NCBI GenBank assembly: GCA_026261815.1
Contig: JAMPIT010000894.1
Coordinates: forward strand, 59,057,647 to 59,121,646
DNA from: Monarcha castaneiventris obscurior
Taxonomy: Eukaryota > Chordata > Aves > Passeriformes > Monarchidae
Direction: 5' to 3'
Length of the DNA: 64,000 bases
Numbering within the stretch: the stretch's first letter is position 1; the number at the start of each line of letters is the position of its first letter. The translations under genes and the position numbers were made by a program. This document shows positions 28,074 through 38,600 of this stretch, piece after piece. The notes beneath the pieces were generated by a model that worked only from the letters and a program-made list of their open reading frames with translations, was not told where the DNA came from and ran no database searches.

Positions 28074-28835
28074 AAAGAAGAAGAAGAAGAAGAAGAAGAA
28101 GAAGAAAGAAGAAGAGAAGAAGAAGAAGAAGAAGAGAAGAAGAGAAGAAGAAGAAGAAGAAGAGAAGAAGAAGAAGAAAAGAGAGAAGAAGAAGAAGAAG
28201 AAGAAGAGAAGAAGGAAAAGAAGAAGAAGAAGAAGAAGAAGAAGAAGAAGAAGAAGAAAGAAGAAGAAGAAGAAGAAGAAGAAGAAGAAGAAGAAGAAGA
28301 AGAAGAAGAAGAAGAAGAAGAAGAAGAGAAGAAGAAGAAGAAGAAGAAGAAGAAGAAGAAGAAGAAGAAGAAGAAGAAGAAGAAGAAGAAGAAGAAGAAG
28401 AAGAAGAAGAAGAAGAAGAAGAAGAAGAAGAAGAAGAAGAAGAAGAAGAAGAAGAAGAAGAAGAGGAAGAGGGAGAAGAAGAGGGAGAAGAAGAGGGAGA
28501 AGAAGAGGGAGAAGAAGAGGAAGAAAAAGAAGAAGAAGAAGAAGAAGAAGAAGAAGAAGAGGAAGAGGAGGAAGAAGAGGAAGAAGAAGCCACAGTCCCA
28601 TGAAAAATTACTTGCCTCAGCTAAGAGGCTAGCTAAAATCAGGAAGCTGCTCCCTCAGCTCTGCAGTGGTGAGAACCCAGGGGAGTGTGAGTCCTTGAAC
28701 ATGAACCGTGCTGAAGAATTCACCTGGCTTCTCTCTCCCCTCTTCTGGACCCAGTTAAAGCTGCCGGACCTATTTTGGGGCAATAAGTAGATGATAGGAG
28801 AATACAGTATCATACAGTCACCCCAGGACAGACAC
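26990..28835 (-). mobile_element. LTR-like element containing a GAA expansion
   Basis: Read on the minus strand, the flanks of the GAA array align along their length with 58629-59225 on the plus strand. Shared landmarks are the TGGGGTGA start, a TTTAGCTGGCCT-like block, the GTTCCAG edge, and the ATTAATTTTT / CCTTTTG segment near the end. The element resembles the 5' part of the LTR at 1872. The paralogue has only three or four CTT units where this copy has about 1.3 kb, so the array grew inside the element. Confidence 0.7.
27281..28589 (+). repeat. GAA/TTC triplet expansion, about 1.3 kb
   Basis: The plus strand is purely purine (A and G) for about 1309 bases. It is mainly GAA with interspersed GAG, AGG and single-base phase slips. 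The longest uninterrupted GAA run, about 28328-28461, has roughly 44 units. Strand-asymmetric purine repeats of this kind are known to form triplexes. The long Glu/Lys/Arg or Ser/Phe/Leu frames across it are repeat artefacts and not genes. Confidence 0.97.
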
Positions 28836-29636
28836 TTATGTATGTTGTTTTCTTATTCTTCAGTTGTATCATGCTTCTAAATATCTGCCATATTTTTAAA
28901 TAATAGGGCAGTCCCTACAAAATTTCAATGATTGCATGTTGTGAAGTGCAACTCAAAGTAACATTTATTTGACACTGGCAATATTTTTCAGAGATAAGAA
29001 ATGTAAATATTCAAAGCCATTCAACTTTTATGATACCAAACCAAGTTCCTTAATTTAATTTAACTTTATTTATAATTTAATTTGTAGAGTCCAGTCATTG
29101 TAACTATGACTTTTTCCTCAAAATGAAAAAAAAAAGAACATAATGTCAAAATAATTTTTCCAACTTGCCTGAAAAAGCTTTGGTTTTCAGCTGTTGGTTT
29201 TCTTGGATTTTCGAAGTTCTTTTAGTGGGGCTTGCTTATACCAAGGCAACTGACTGCTTATACTTCAAGAAAGAAGTGTAGATATCACTTTCTGTTTGCC
29301 CAATGCATCAGTGTTTACGAATTCATGTAATGGAAGAGGCAAGATTCATGACTACTTTGCTTGGACAGAGTTCTGTTCATTGCCAGTGACTGCTCAAAAA
29401 TACTATAGCCTTAATGGCGAATGGATGTGACATGCTGATCTTCTCTTGTCATAACCATGTTTAGGAACACGACAGACATTCATGGAGTTTATCAATAAAT
29501 GCATGTCTTAATATTTCTCTAGCATACCTTGTTTCTTCCTTCCTGAGAACATGCAAGCAGATCCAGTTCTTACCTCTGAGTGCATTGAAGCCTCAGCTCT
29601 TTTTCTGGTTTACCTTAATCAAGTTTGTCCTCGCTG
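28836..29636. other. unassigned sequence
   Basis: It lies where the Env remainder of the minus-strand provirus would fall, but I could not recognise env motifs. AT-rich. Confidence 0.35.
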
Positions 29637-29915
29637 CTAAGGCCTTGCTGAGTAAAGTTTGTGTACTGAAAAATATGAGTTATGATTAACTGTTGTGTGA
29701 GAAGTGAGAGATCTTATATTTATATTTACTTCCTTCCCAGTGCTGACTGTATATACATAGGAAGATACAGCTTTTCTGAGCAGATGCTGTGCAACAAAAT
29801 CTGTAGGCTGTTGCTCATATTCTGTTGGAGCATATCTTAAGCAAACCTCATTCCTAGTTAAGTATCCATCATTCTCATCAACAGTCACACAGACAATAAT
29901 GACCCACCACATCAC
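29637..29915 (-). pseudogene. env: possible Env N-terminus of class II provirus
   Basis: A 92-codon open frame starts with a hydrophobic segment (MMWWVIIVCVTV) that would serve as a signal peptide. It lies just downstream of the integrase C-terminus on the same strand. A strong splice-acceptor-like tract (pyrimidines then CTGCAG, 29943-29965) sits 28 bases before its ATG, where a retroviral env acceptor is expected. The frame ends after 92 codons, so any Env is truncated. I do not recognise the surface-subunit sequence itself, so the assignment rests on position. A weak EF-hand-like string (DENDGYL) gives a different, less likely reading. Confidence 0.35.
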
Positions 29916-29942
29916 GGGTCAGATACACTTTCTAAACACACT

Positions 29943-29965
29943 CTGCAGAAGAGAAAGAAAGAGTT
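29943..29965 (-). promoter_or_regulatory. candidate env splice acceptor
   Basis: On the minus strand a CT-rich tract of about 17 bases runs into CTGCAG. It lies between the integrase tail and the candidate env ATG. Confidence 0.4.
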
Positions 29966-30154
29966 CACCCAAAATGCCTTTGCCCAGTTGTCTCCTTCCT
30001 GGAGTTCTTGCTAAGAACTTTAAGAGAAACAGAAAAGTGAATGAATATAGGTGAGGGAGGCACAGAAATAGTTGTCTGACATACTCACTGAAGAACCTGT
30101 GTAACTCAGTGTGAACCTAAGCGGACATTATGAAGAATGTGTGAGTAAGTTCAT

Positions 30155-30300
30155 GTGGTGATGAAGGGTCAGATGTTCTTGGCTGGAACCCAACAAGGAC
30201 CAGTATCTGTGGAAGCACAAACACAACCCTTTCCCCATGTAATAAGAGGAAATGGACCTATGATTTTTCCACTTTCTGGGTCTGTTGCAAGGACTCATGC
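30155..30300 (-). pseudogene. pol: integrase C-terminal domain fragment
   Basis: The minus-strand frame contains a GPFPLITWGKG-type string followed by VPAKN, the form of the C-terminal DNA-binding domain of betaretroviral integrases. It is cut from the rest of integrase by the LTR at about 30300-30725. At least one in-frame stop is present. Confidence 0.65.
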
Positions 30301-30725
30301 TGATGCCATGATGATTTTTTGCCTTTTCTTTTATACCCCTTTTATACCTTTTTATAACTTCTGTATTCTTAGTGGTTTTTAACCTATACTCTTGGACTTG
30401 TTTGTCAAGCTAGGAGACTAAACATTTTAGAAGCTTCATAGTTAGGGATCAGAATGCCCCAGACACCAAGGTCCTCTCCAGAACACATTTTATAAACTAA
30501 GATAGAACCATCCAGGGGAAGGTTCCTTGGGGAGGTGGCCTCACTCGAGCCTCTCATTGGGGAATCTTTGGTAGATATGCTAATTAGTAAGACCTATAAT
30601 GTTATACTCCATCTATTGTGGGTGTGCATTGCAGTGGGCATTGGGATGCATTCGACCTGGACGTAGTGCACCTAGGGATCCTTAAAATAAATACAAAGGT
30701 AAAATCTCTTTTTTCCTTCTAACCA
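30300..30725 (+). mobile_element. solo LTR inserted into integrase
   Basis: An oppositely oriented LTR: a TGATGATT start near 30309, TTTATACC repeats, an interior block with ATATGCTAATTAGTAAG, and AATAAA near 30686 followed by a short pyrimidine-rich U5. The minus-strand integrase frame is interrupted at both ends, showing that this insertion came after the provirus. Exact ends and target duplication could not be fixed. Confidence 0.65.
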
Positions 30726-31345
30726 TCCTTGATTCTTGATTTTAAGACCAGGAAAAGGCATCAGTGCTTTTTGCCCTATGTCTAATGATGTTTCCTTAGA
30801 AGTGGAAAGGTGTTTTATTATAGGGGGAACCTTGCTATCACCATAACAATTTAAAAAATTAAAAACACAGTGCATTGAGTAGCCTTTCCATTGGTATGCA
30901 CTCCTGCATCCCTCCTTCCTGTCGTGCTAGAAGATACTTAAGTGTTGAATGAGCACATTTAATAATTGCTTGTCCTGTGGGGGAGTGAGGGATGCCAGTA
31001 ATATGTGAGATTCCCCACAAGGTGAAAAAGGAAGGTCGTTGAGAAGTGTAAGCAGGACCATTATCAGTTTGAAACTGCTGGGGAATATCTAAAGCTGCAA
31101 AAGCTGTCAAAAAATAGCAGCAAACATCTTTTTCCTGTGTGGCATGATGCAAACAATGCACCTGAGAAGGTGCCAATGGATGAGGGAACATATTTGAGGC
31201 AGCCAAATTCAGGATAGTGAGTGACATCAGTTTGCCAAAACTGGAGGCTTTGTAGGCCACATGGGTTAATTCCTGGTGAGCCTGTCACAAAATTATGATG
31301 CTGACAATCAGGGCAAGCAGCAATGATGTCTTTCACTTGTTGGCA
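30726..31345 (-). pseudogene. pol: class II retroviral integrase, disrupted
   Basis: This would be the integrase that joins viral DNA to the host chromosome. The frames contain the zinc-binding CPDC pair, the first catalytic Asp in a WQTDVTHY context (about 31230) and the second in QTDNGPAYTS (about 31060). In the position of the third catalytic residue, after GIPHSPTGQA, the copy reads IIKCAH, so a Lys stands where the family has Glu. A frameshift joins the segments near 31064-31260 and another lies near 31340. Together with the fragment at 30155-30300 it covers most of the protein, but it cannot be active. Confidence 0.85.
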
Positions 31346-31347
31346 CT

Positions 31348-31815
31348 TTAAAGCGCATATGCAACAAAGGGCTGCAGGTGAAAAAAAAGTTTGGCTTGTG
31401 TAAAATAATCAGGAAATACCTGAACAGGAAAGGTAAGCAAATCACCTTGTCGGTTTCCTTCTGCTATAAAACCAGGTAACGTTGTGTGAGAGCAAACACG
31501 CATAACAAAATAAGGGTGTTGCCTAGTGTCTAAAAGGAAAATTAATTGTTGCAACCACTGAAAAAGATCAACATTAGAAATTTTTCTCAAAACAGCAGCT
31601 TCAGCTCTTTCAACAATACCTGCAACATAAACAGAATCTGTTATCAAGTTTAAAGGTGCAGGCCATTTTTGAAAAGCGTGAAGAGCTGCAGCTAATTCCA
31701 CAATTTGTGGGAACCCAGAAACTACAGTCACATCAGAGGCCCATGTACCAGTCTTATCATCTTTCCAATGTAAAACAGATTTGTGAGATCATCCAGAACC
31801 ATCAGTAAATACTGT
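31348..31815 (-). pseudogene. pol: retroviral RNase H domain, disrupted
   Basis: RNase H removes RNA from the RNA-DNA hybrid during reverse transcription. The domain starts with TDGSG (about 31790-31805), and an in-frame TGA follows directly. It then shows VELAAALHAF with the conserved Glu, ITDSVYV with the conserved Asp, and SHTTLPGFIAEGN near its end. Order and spacing fit betaretroviral RNase H. It runs on from the RT connection segment without a gap. Confidence 0.85.
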
Positions 31816-33170
31816 AAGAGCTTGTAAAGGCGTCTCACAAAGCTTAGGTTTTAAAAGAATATTAAAATTAGTAGATAGCAATTTATGAGGTGGTGAATGG
31901 ATGGTGATCTGACCTGAAAAATCAGCAAGTGCAGACTGGAAAGGTCCTGATGTCTGCAAAAGCCAATCCAGATAAACAGTAGTTATAGGCACATAAATTT
32001 GTTCAAAATCATGATCTGCCAACATTTGCAGTCTCTGACGTGCCTTAATCATAAGCTGTACAAACATTTCATGTTGAGTAACAATTGTCTTTGTCATCTG
32101 ATCAGGTAAAAAATCCATTCAATGAGAAGCAAAGGGTCGGCTGTATTAGGATGCCATGGTACAGCAAGGCATGTGGCTGTCGTGAAGGATTCAAAAGAAC
32201 CAGTGAAAATGGAAGATCAGGTGCATATCATGGCACTTGCCTGTGGGCAATGGCACCTGCTACCTTTTGCAAGGCCAGTTGTGCTTCATGATTCAAATGT
32301 CTGGGGGAAGACAAGTCAGACTCTCCCTTTAATAATGCAAAAAGGGGAGCTAGATTTGAATTTGTGATTCCCAGCAAGGGCCTTACCCAGTTAATAACTC
32401 CTAGTAATTTTTGTGCTACATGTAATGTAGAAATTTTGCATTGAATTTGTAATTGCTGTGGCTGTACAGCTTGGGATCTAATATGCCAACCTAGATATCG
32501 CCACAGGGGTATTTGTTGAATCTTATCCTGGGCTATTTGCAATCCTGCAAATTTTACAGCTTCTGTGGTAAGGGCCAAGGTTTCCTTCACATGTCTTCTT
32601 GTTTTTCAGCTGCAATGACAATATCATCCATCTAGTGATATAGTAACCCATGAGTCTTTACTTGTCATACTGGGCTAAGGGCCCTTGTGACAAACCACTG
32701 ACAAATTGTAGGACTATTTTTCATCCCTTGGGGTAAAACCACCCAGTGCTATCTTTGCAAAGGCTCTTGCATATTTAAGGTGGGCACAGAAAAGGCAAAT
32801 CTTGGTGCATCCTCTGGGTGCAGAGGAATTGTAAAAAAGCAATCTTTTAAATCAATTATTATTGAGTGCTAATTTCAAGGAAGCATGGTAGGTGATGGGA
32901 GTCCTGGCTGCAGGGCCCCCGTATCTTCCTTCACTGTATTTATTTTTCTGAGATCATGAAGCACACACTACCTACCACTCCTTTTCTGAATGACAAATAC
33001 AGGAGAATTCTAAGGGCTTGTGGAGGGGACAATACATCCTGCTTGTAGTTGTTCTTTACACAGATTTTGTAAAGCACATAATTTTTCAGTTTGCAAGGGC
33101 CACTGAGGAACCCAGATTGGGTTGTTAGTTTTCCAGACCAGCTTTAGGGAAGTGCACTGCCCAGTGGCAC
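31789..33170 (-). pseudogene. pol: class II reverse transcriptase, disrupted
   Basis: RT copies viral RNA to DNA. From the N-terminal side on the minus strand, recognisable pieces include a fingers-palm region around 32700-33000 broken by several stops, the palm catalytic segment at about 32600-32640, the thumb segment (LGWHIRSQ... LLGVINWVRP, 32228-32590) and the connection domain (31800-32118). At the catalytic loop the copy reads stop-Met-Asp-Asp: a TAG occupies the codon before MDD. Multiple frameshifts separate the open pieces. The motifs fit a betaretrovirus-like (ERVK group) polymerase. Confidence 0.88.
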
Positions 33171-33545
33171 CTACAAAAAATCAGATCCAATCCTTATTCC
33201 CATTTGAGAAAGCATGTCATTGCCCCATAATACCATGGGAATTTGTAAAACAAAAGGCTTGATAGCAGTATGTCCCTCAGGACCTACAATTTAAATGACA
33301 TCTTTCTTTGGAAGCTTGTACTGCTCCCCGCAATACCAGTGAGTGCTTGAGGAACCACAGTAAGTGGCCACGTAGGGGGTCACTTAGCTTGTAAAATGAC
33401 TGTAACATCATATCAATAATGCCAGTGAGCGTGACATGCTGTCCCTGCCAGGATAGTTTACATTTACAAGTGGGACATTGAACAGTTAACTGCTGAGCCC
33501 AAAAGATTTGAGGTGCTCCTGTGGATCCAAAGCCCTCTTCCCCAC
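33171..33545 (-). pseudogene. pro: retroviral protease region, disrupted
   Basis: In changing frames the minus strand shows a PCTCK-like zinc-finger-like string, LTGIID (about 33405-33420), then DVTVI in another frame, and near the end a LWGNDMLSQMG block. This is the order of a retroviral aspartic protease. The active-site Asp-Thr-Gly loop is missing because a small deletion lies between IID and DVTVI. Confidence 0.6.
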
Positions 33546-33546
33546 T

Positions 33547-33840
33547 CTATTTTTGCACTGTGTTAGTAGATTTTAGTGCTATAAAAAATACTAATTGAGC
33601 AATTTTGGACCCTTGGGGTACAGTACATGGGGGGAAGGGAGTCCAAACCAAGTCTCCATCAATTACACCTGAAAGTACAAACAGTCCCGTTAAAGTAGTT
33701 GAGGAACGCCCCAAAAGCAACATGGTCCATCCTTGTCCTAAAGGTCTGTTGACCCGTGTGGGGATCAAATGGACGGAGGAGTCTAAAATAGTTACTGTAC
33801 AAGCCGTTGCAAGATCCAAGCAGGAGCTACCAGAGGTGGC
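33547..33840 (-). pseudogene. pro: retroviral dUTPase domain, internally deleted
   Basis: Betaretroviruses carry a dUTPase at the start of the pro frame, which keeps dUTP out of viral DNA. Here the frame shows a LDLAT start, then GRSS (motif 2) and GVID (motif 3), and a GSKIAQL-like piece (motif 4 region). Right after GVID the sequence jumps to WTPFPP, so the conserved stretch between motif 3 and motif 4 is shortened. The domain is joined almost directly to the proline-rich gag region. Confidence 0.75.
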
Positions 33841-34324
33841 TGGTTGCAAGGCTGAAACACTCCTGCTGCTGCTGAGGGATTTGTGTCTGTGCATGGAACT
33901 GGCCCAGATTCCGTTTCGCCCTTTCTGGAATTGGTTTGCTGTCAAAAGGTCCGGGATCAAAGGGATCATCGTCATATTCCGAGTCCCCATCAGAAGCGAC
34001 AAATTGCATTGCGAGAGCCTGTACCAGAGCGCCGGCAGCTTGCGGCTCCGCGGGTGGCAGTGGCACAGAAGAAGACAAAGACTGTCCCACAATGCTTTGG
34101 CATGGGGTCTGAATTGCTGGAGGAACCGGCACAGGGAAGGGCTGCACAGCGAATGGCGCAGGAGAGCTGGCAGAGGCAGGCAGCGTGGCAGGCAAAGCAG
34201 TGGGTGGCGGCGCGGCGGGCAGCACGGGAGAGCTGCAGCCAGAGCCAGCGGTGGGAGCCAACTTTTCCCAGGCAGCTTCCTGAGCTTTAAGAGTCTCTGA
34301 AATTGCTCTCCATACAGGCAACAA
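33827..34324 (-). pseudogene. gag: gag proline/alanine-rich region, capsid missing
   Basis: The frame follows matrix and is rich in Pro, Ala and Ser, then acidic (DSEYDDDPFDPG), as in the linker between matrix and capsid of betaretroviral Gag. It stops at about 33827, overlapping the dUTPase frame. No capsid major-homology region and no Cys-His knuckles are found between them, so capsid and nucleocapsid appear deleted. A one-base frame change near 34330-34345 separates it from matrix. Confidence 0.7.
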
Positions 34325-34329
34325 ATAGG

Positions 34330-34563
34330 CTACCAGTTTATCGCCTTTAGTCCTTTATCCCAAAGTCTCACCCCCACTTCGTCCCATAGTTCCACTGAAA
34401 AAGCCGTGGCAGGGCTGAACCTTCTAACGTGTGATTCAGCCCAGCACAGAATCAGCTTAAGAGAGGAAGACACAACCGACTTCCCTTGTTTCTCCAGAAG
34501 TTTTGACATAAGTTCATAAACATGCTTCTCTTCTGAGGACATATTACTGCCCATGTTCCCCAC
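34330..34563 (-). pseudogene. gag: Gag matrix domain (betaretrovirus-like)
   Basis: Starting from ATG at 34563 it has an MGN N-terminus (a potential myristoylation site), then EEKHVYELMSKLLEKQG, a helix-rich matrix signature, and VELWDEVGVRLWDKG near the end. Matrix targets Gag to the membrane. The frame ends in a stop after 77 codons, owing to a one-base shift relative to the following gag segment. The ATG lies about 100 bases downstream of the inferred LTR end, as expected for a leader. Confidence 0.8.
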
Positions 34564-34659
34564 AGCTCACCTTCAAAACCTGAAGGGATTGTTTGGCCCA
34601 ATTCCCACTTCCTTTCAGTGGACATTTCAAGATCTGTGAGGCTTCTCCACCAGATGCCA

Positions 34660-35015
34660 AATAGGCGATTTCTCACACACCTCGCACAGGTACACCATTT
34701 GCAGAGATTGAAGTGGCACAGACTGGGTGTTAGCTGGGTGTTAGCAAGTAAAACCAGGTTATTGTATAAGTTAACAGCTTTTTATAGTTTACTTCTCCAG
34801 GGGCAAATCCATAGGCTCAAACCCCACTGCCCCTACTCCCATGGCAGCGCTATCGGGTCCTTGCAGATTCCCTCTTGCGACAGCGGTGTCCTGGCTAATC
34901 ATCCTTTTGCGCCAGAGGCTCAGGTCATGGCATCTTGTTCATTCCGTGTTTGCCTCTTGTTCTTGCCTTGGGCTTTGTTTCGTCTCTGCTTCTTCTTGCC
35001 TTGAGTTTTAATTTG
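34660..35015 (-). mobile_element. 5' LTR of the class II provirus
   Basis: Read on the minus strand it carries a TATAAAAAG box (about 34787-34797) and an eroded poly(A) signal (AATAAC, near 34760). A U5-like region then leads to the gag leader. The outer (U3) boundary is approximate. No matching 3' LTR was found beyond the env region. Confidence 0.55.
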
Positions 35016-37738
35016 TCCCACGGCTTTCACAGCACCAAGGCTAGAAAGTCTGCACAGCTATCAACAACACTCTCTTACTCCTGGCACTTGAGTATATTTT
35101 CCAAATATCTTCCTAAGCAATCTTGAATAATCCATCTTGAAAACATAGTTTTATGGCCTTCGTTTTCTCATTTAGTGTTCTTGAGACGAAAGAATAACTT
35201 TTAATTTTTGACCTAACTGTCAGATAACAAGTTTAGATTCCCTTTAAATTTACTGCAAAGTGTTTCTTGATCTCAACATTACTTGCAGAATTTAGTAAAC
35301 TTTTATCCTAGAATACGACAGCAATAATCATTCTCTCTGTGGAGTTAAAACCAAAACCATTAAGTAAACAGATGTCACACACAGTCACCAGACTTTTCCA
35401 AGAGAGATAAAAAAATAATATGGAAAAATTAATTTGCTAGAGGGAGATCTAATGAGCTGCAGTCCAAAAAAAAAAAAATAAATCTCAAAGGTGTTCAGTC
35501 TTTAGACTTTCTGGTTTATGAATACATTCTTTGAAGACAATTTAAACCAATATAAATTTTCTATATATAGCTTACAAGTGTGTATATATGCACACAAACA
35601 ATATTAAACCAGCACATACTCTGTCGTTAAGGTTCAAAGAAACAAAGTTTATAATCTTTAAGATATCTGTTTTGGCTTAGGACTCTACCACTCCCTTTTA
35701 TTTTGTCCTCAAGTAATATCTATACTCTTCAAACTGTACTTTATTTTTCGCTCATGCAGAGAAATGAACAAGCAGTTTGTTAATAGCAGAGGGATTTAAC
35801 ATTAGGCACTTGACATTACAGAAATCTCAATTAGAAATCAAGAATTCCATATTATTTTATTCAAAAACATGTTCCATTGTTTTTATTTTCAGAAGTACGA
35901 AAGGGCACAAAGTACATTAAGACCTTCTAAATGTATACACAGAACAACTGCTTTTACAGAAGCAATATTCACCTGATAAGAATTTTTCAGGGTTATATAA
36001 AAAATATTTTTCAAAACCAGGAACACAAGAAAGGCAGCCTATAACCACCAGCTCTCCCTGTACATACAGGCAGTTCTGATCTGGTACCAGATACTCCCAT
36101 AAATAAGAAATTGGTTTTTTAGTGCACTAGAATGTGTTTGTTTCTTTTAAGCATGAAGTCCAGTTGCAGTTGCTACCATACAGTACAACTTGATGTGGCT
36201 AAGAAATGTGCTCTCTCCATGCAAAAGTAAATATCGGAATCAGGACTAGAATGTCAAGGATTTTCTCACAGTCCCCATTCTCACAAGCCCCAAAATATAG
36301 AAATACCAATCCTACAATTCCCTTTTTTATTTTTTTGTAGTCCTTGTACTTGAAAGAGCTATTGCAGTGGCAACAACTTTTTTGTCCCCCTTTTTGTCCC
36401 TTTCTTTCATACTTCATATCCCTTGGAGTTTGCTCTGTGATACATTTCTGTAAATAAAAGTTTACAAAATAAGTAGTACAACAGTATGCCCAACAACAGG
36501 ATCTCATTCAAGAGAAAGGATTGAATGACTGCTTAGTTAACTGAATGTATATTATTCAATAATCCCATTAATTATTCCACAAATATTCCATGCAATAATT
36601 CAATAAAACATACCATTGCTTGTCTAAAATAAAGGGTAAACACCTAACTACATATCTCCACAAAATTAGCTTGTTGATATCAAAAGAAAAATTATAATTC
36701 TAAGCAAACCTTTTGGCCAGTGTTTTGTAATTTCAAACAATAACAATGGTGATTAAGTCATAATTATAGACAAATATTACTCTATGTGCATATTTTTATA
36801 ATTTTTTTCCTCACATTAAAATAAATCTATTCTGTGTAGTACATGATTAGTGTAATTTTTCTTTCACAGGTGTTGGTTAAATCTAGGCAGTTCCAGCATA
36901 GGTTAGAACAGTACAAGGTCATCTTTAATGGTTTCAATATTTTAAATCCTGATTTAATTTTGACAAGATTTTAATCTTGCTGAAATTCCCTAAGGAAAGA
37001 CTTTTAGTAAGGGAAATATCTGGTCTTCTTCAGCAGATTTAGGAGAAGGTAGTTGGATATACTGTAGGTGGTGTGCAGGAGAAAAAATAAAGTTCTCAGG
37101 GATTTCAATATAAAAAACTTTTGCTTTCAGACTTTAGAACATCCAGACAAGATAAGGCACTTGGGAACTTTGGAATATCTAGATAGAATCAGACATTTGG
37201 CAAGGTCTTGAATTTTTTTTCCATCAGGCTTAAAATATATCTTGAGAAGAAGAAGACTGTAAGGGTGAGGGAGAGGGGGTAGAGAGACATCCAGCATTGT
37301 GTCAACAGCTTTTAAATCCAGGGCAGGAGAGTGTGCCACAGGTCACACACCATGCTGCTTTTTATCAGTTTCAGACCCCTGGGGCCCTCTCCCAGGCAGG
37401 TCAATGTTAATTTCAGCTCCAAAACCTTGTACCTGGAGTGTTACACACTGCCAAAATTTCTGGCAACATTTTGGGGCTTACAGAGGTCCCACATATTCTA
37501 CCACACCCATTATGGTGACACACCCATTATGCTGACTTCTCAAATGAACAGTCGCTATGCAGCCAAGTGCATGAAAGCTCAAGGAGCCAGGGTGGGGGTG
37601 GGAGGAGGAGGTGAGTGCACTGTCCCACCTACGCAGAGGTTACTCTTTTCCTCCACTGCTTTCCTACCTTGTTCTTTTGAGCCACTCAGCCTTTCCTCTG
37701 GTCTCTTAAAAATACAAACTTGTGAATTTAGATTTGTA
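35016..37738. other. AT-rich non-coding sequence
   Basis: No gene recognised. Poly-A runs occur, as at 35465-35480. Confidence 0.55.
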
Positions 37739-37744
37739 CAAGAG

Positions 37745-38094
37745 TGTAGCAGTGTCGGACACGAACACGCAGACTCAAACAGCAGGTTAGCAGCAGGTCA
37801 GTCAGGACCACCGAGCAGAACGAAAAGGGCTCTGCTCACCTTTATTATCACACTTTTATACGTCTTCTAAAACAATCATACATTGGTAGATGAGGTTAAC
37901 ACCTCTAGCATTTTACAGGATAGGAACACAGTCTATCACCTTTCTCCGCCTTGGAGAAAGGAATGATCAACAATGTAAAAGTTCAGTAAACAATCTTAGC
38001 CGGTTAGAAAAACAAGAGCTATGTTTATAGAGAATGCATGAGAACTTCTACTACAAAAGTAAAAACATGGAGCACTGTGAAAACCAGGGCGACA
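37745..38094 (-). mobile_element. solo LTR with 6-bp target duplication
   Basis: A precise 350-bp insertion. The plus strand reads TGTAGCAGTG...GGGCGACA, giving TG...CA ends in both readings. It is bracketed by CAAGAG at 37739-37744 and again at 38095-38100. On the minus strand it has a TATAAAAG box near 37852-37860 and AATAAA at 37841-37846. The 6-bp duplication and short length fit a class II or alpharetrovirus-like LTR. Confidence 0.9.
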
Positions 38095-38269
38095 CAAGAG
38101 CTATCAACTTATGATTGAAATATTTTTGAAAGAGCACAGGTGAGCTAGTATCTCAAGAATTTCACTGTTTTCTCACATCTTCTGCATTTCTGTATTAAGG
38201 AAGCCTCCTGTTTGGACCATTCAGGAAGTACTCTTGCAGTCACACTCACACTACCAGATACTTTAACTG

Positions 38270-38600
38270 GTGGAACTGAAGCCTCTTTGTAGCCGGCAAT
38301 GCCGGTGAGCCTTGTGGGTGCCTTGGTTGACTCTCTACACAGACAGACCAGGCCTCCTTACCTATTCAACACTAGATCTTCCATAATATATTATCAAACT
38401 GTTCCATTGTTCCAGCAACTTAGTCATGCCAGCGAAATACAGAAGCAGCTCGAGCTGGGTGCCTCTGACAAGGGACCCCAAGCAGAAGAAACCCCTTGGT
38501 TTTGGTTTTTAAACCTTCACAGTCCACCTGTGCACAAATTTAACTCTTTCCCCTGAGACCTCCATTGTTGCTGTGTCCATTCACCTGAGTGGCACCGCTG
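38270..38600 (-). mobile_element. possible second LTR fragment
   Basis: The minus strand has a GGTTTAAAAACC TATA-like box and a GC-richer downstream stretch resembling an LTR U3/R. No ends were identified. Confidence 0.25.

Noticed and set aside
26955..28603. Three long open frames (481-548 codons) on both strands
   Set aside because: They translate the GAA/TTC repeat into Glu, Lys, Arg or Leu, Ser, Phe runs. There is no gene structure.
29637..29915. Possible EF-hand protein exon
   Set aside because: The loop lacks the first acidic ligand and no second hand follows. Position after integrase favours a retroviral env start.
33605..34300. 231-codon plus-strand frame
   Set aside because: Antisense shadow of the gag/dUTPase frames, which carry recognisable motifs.
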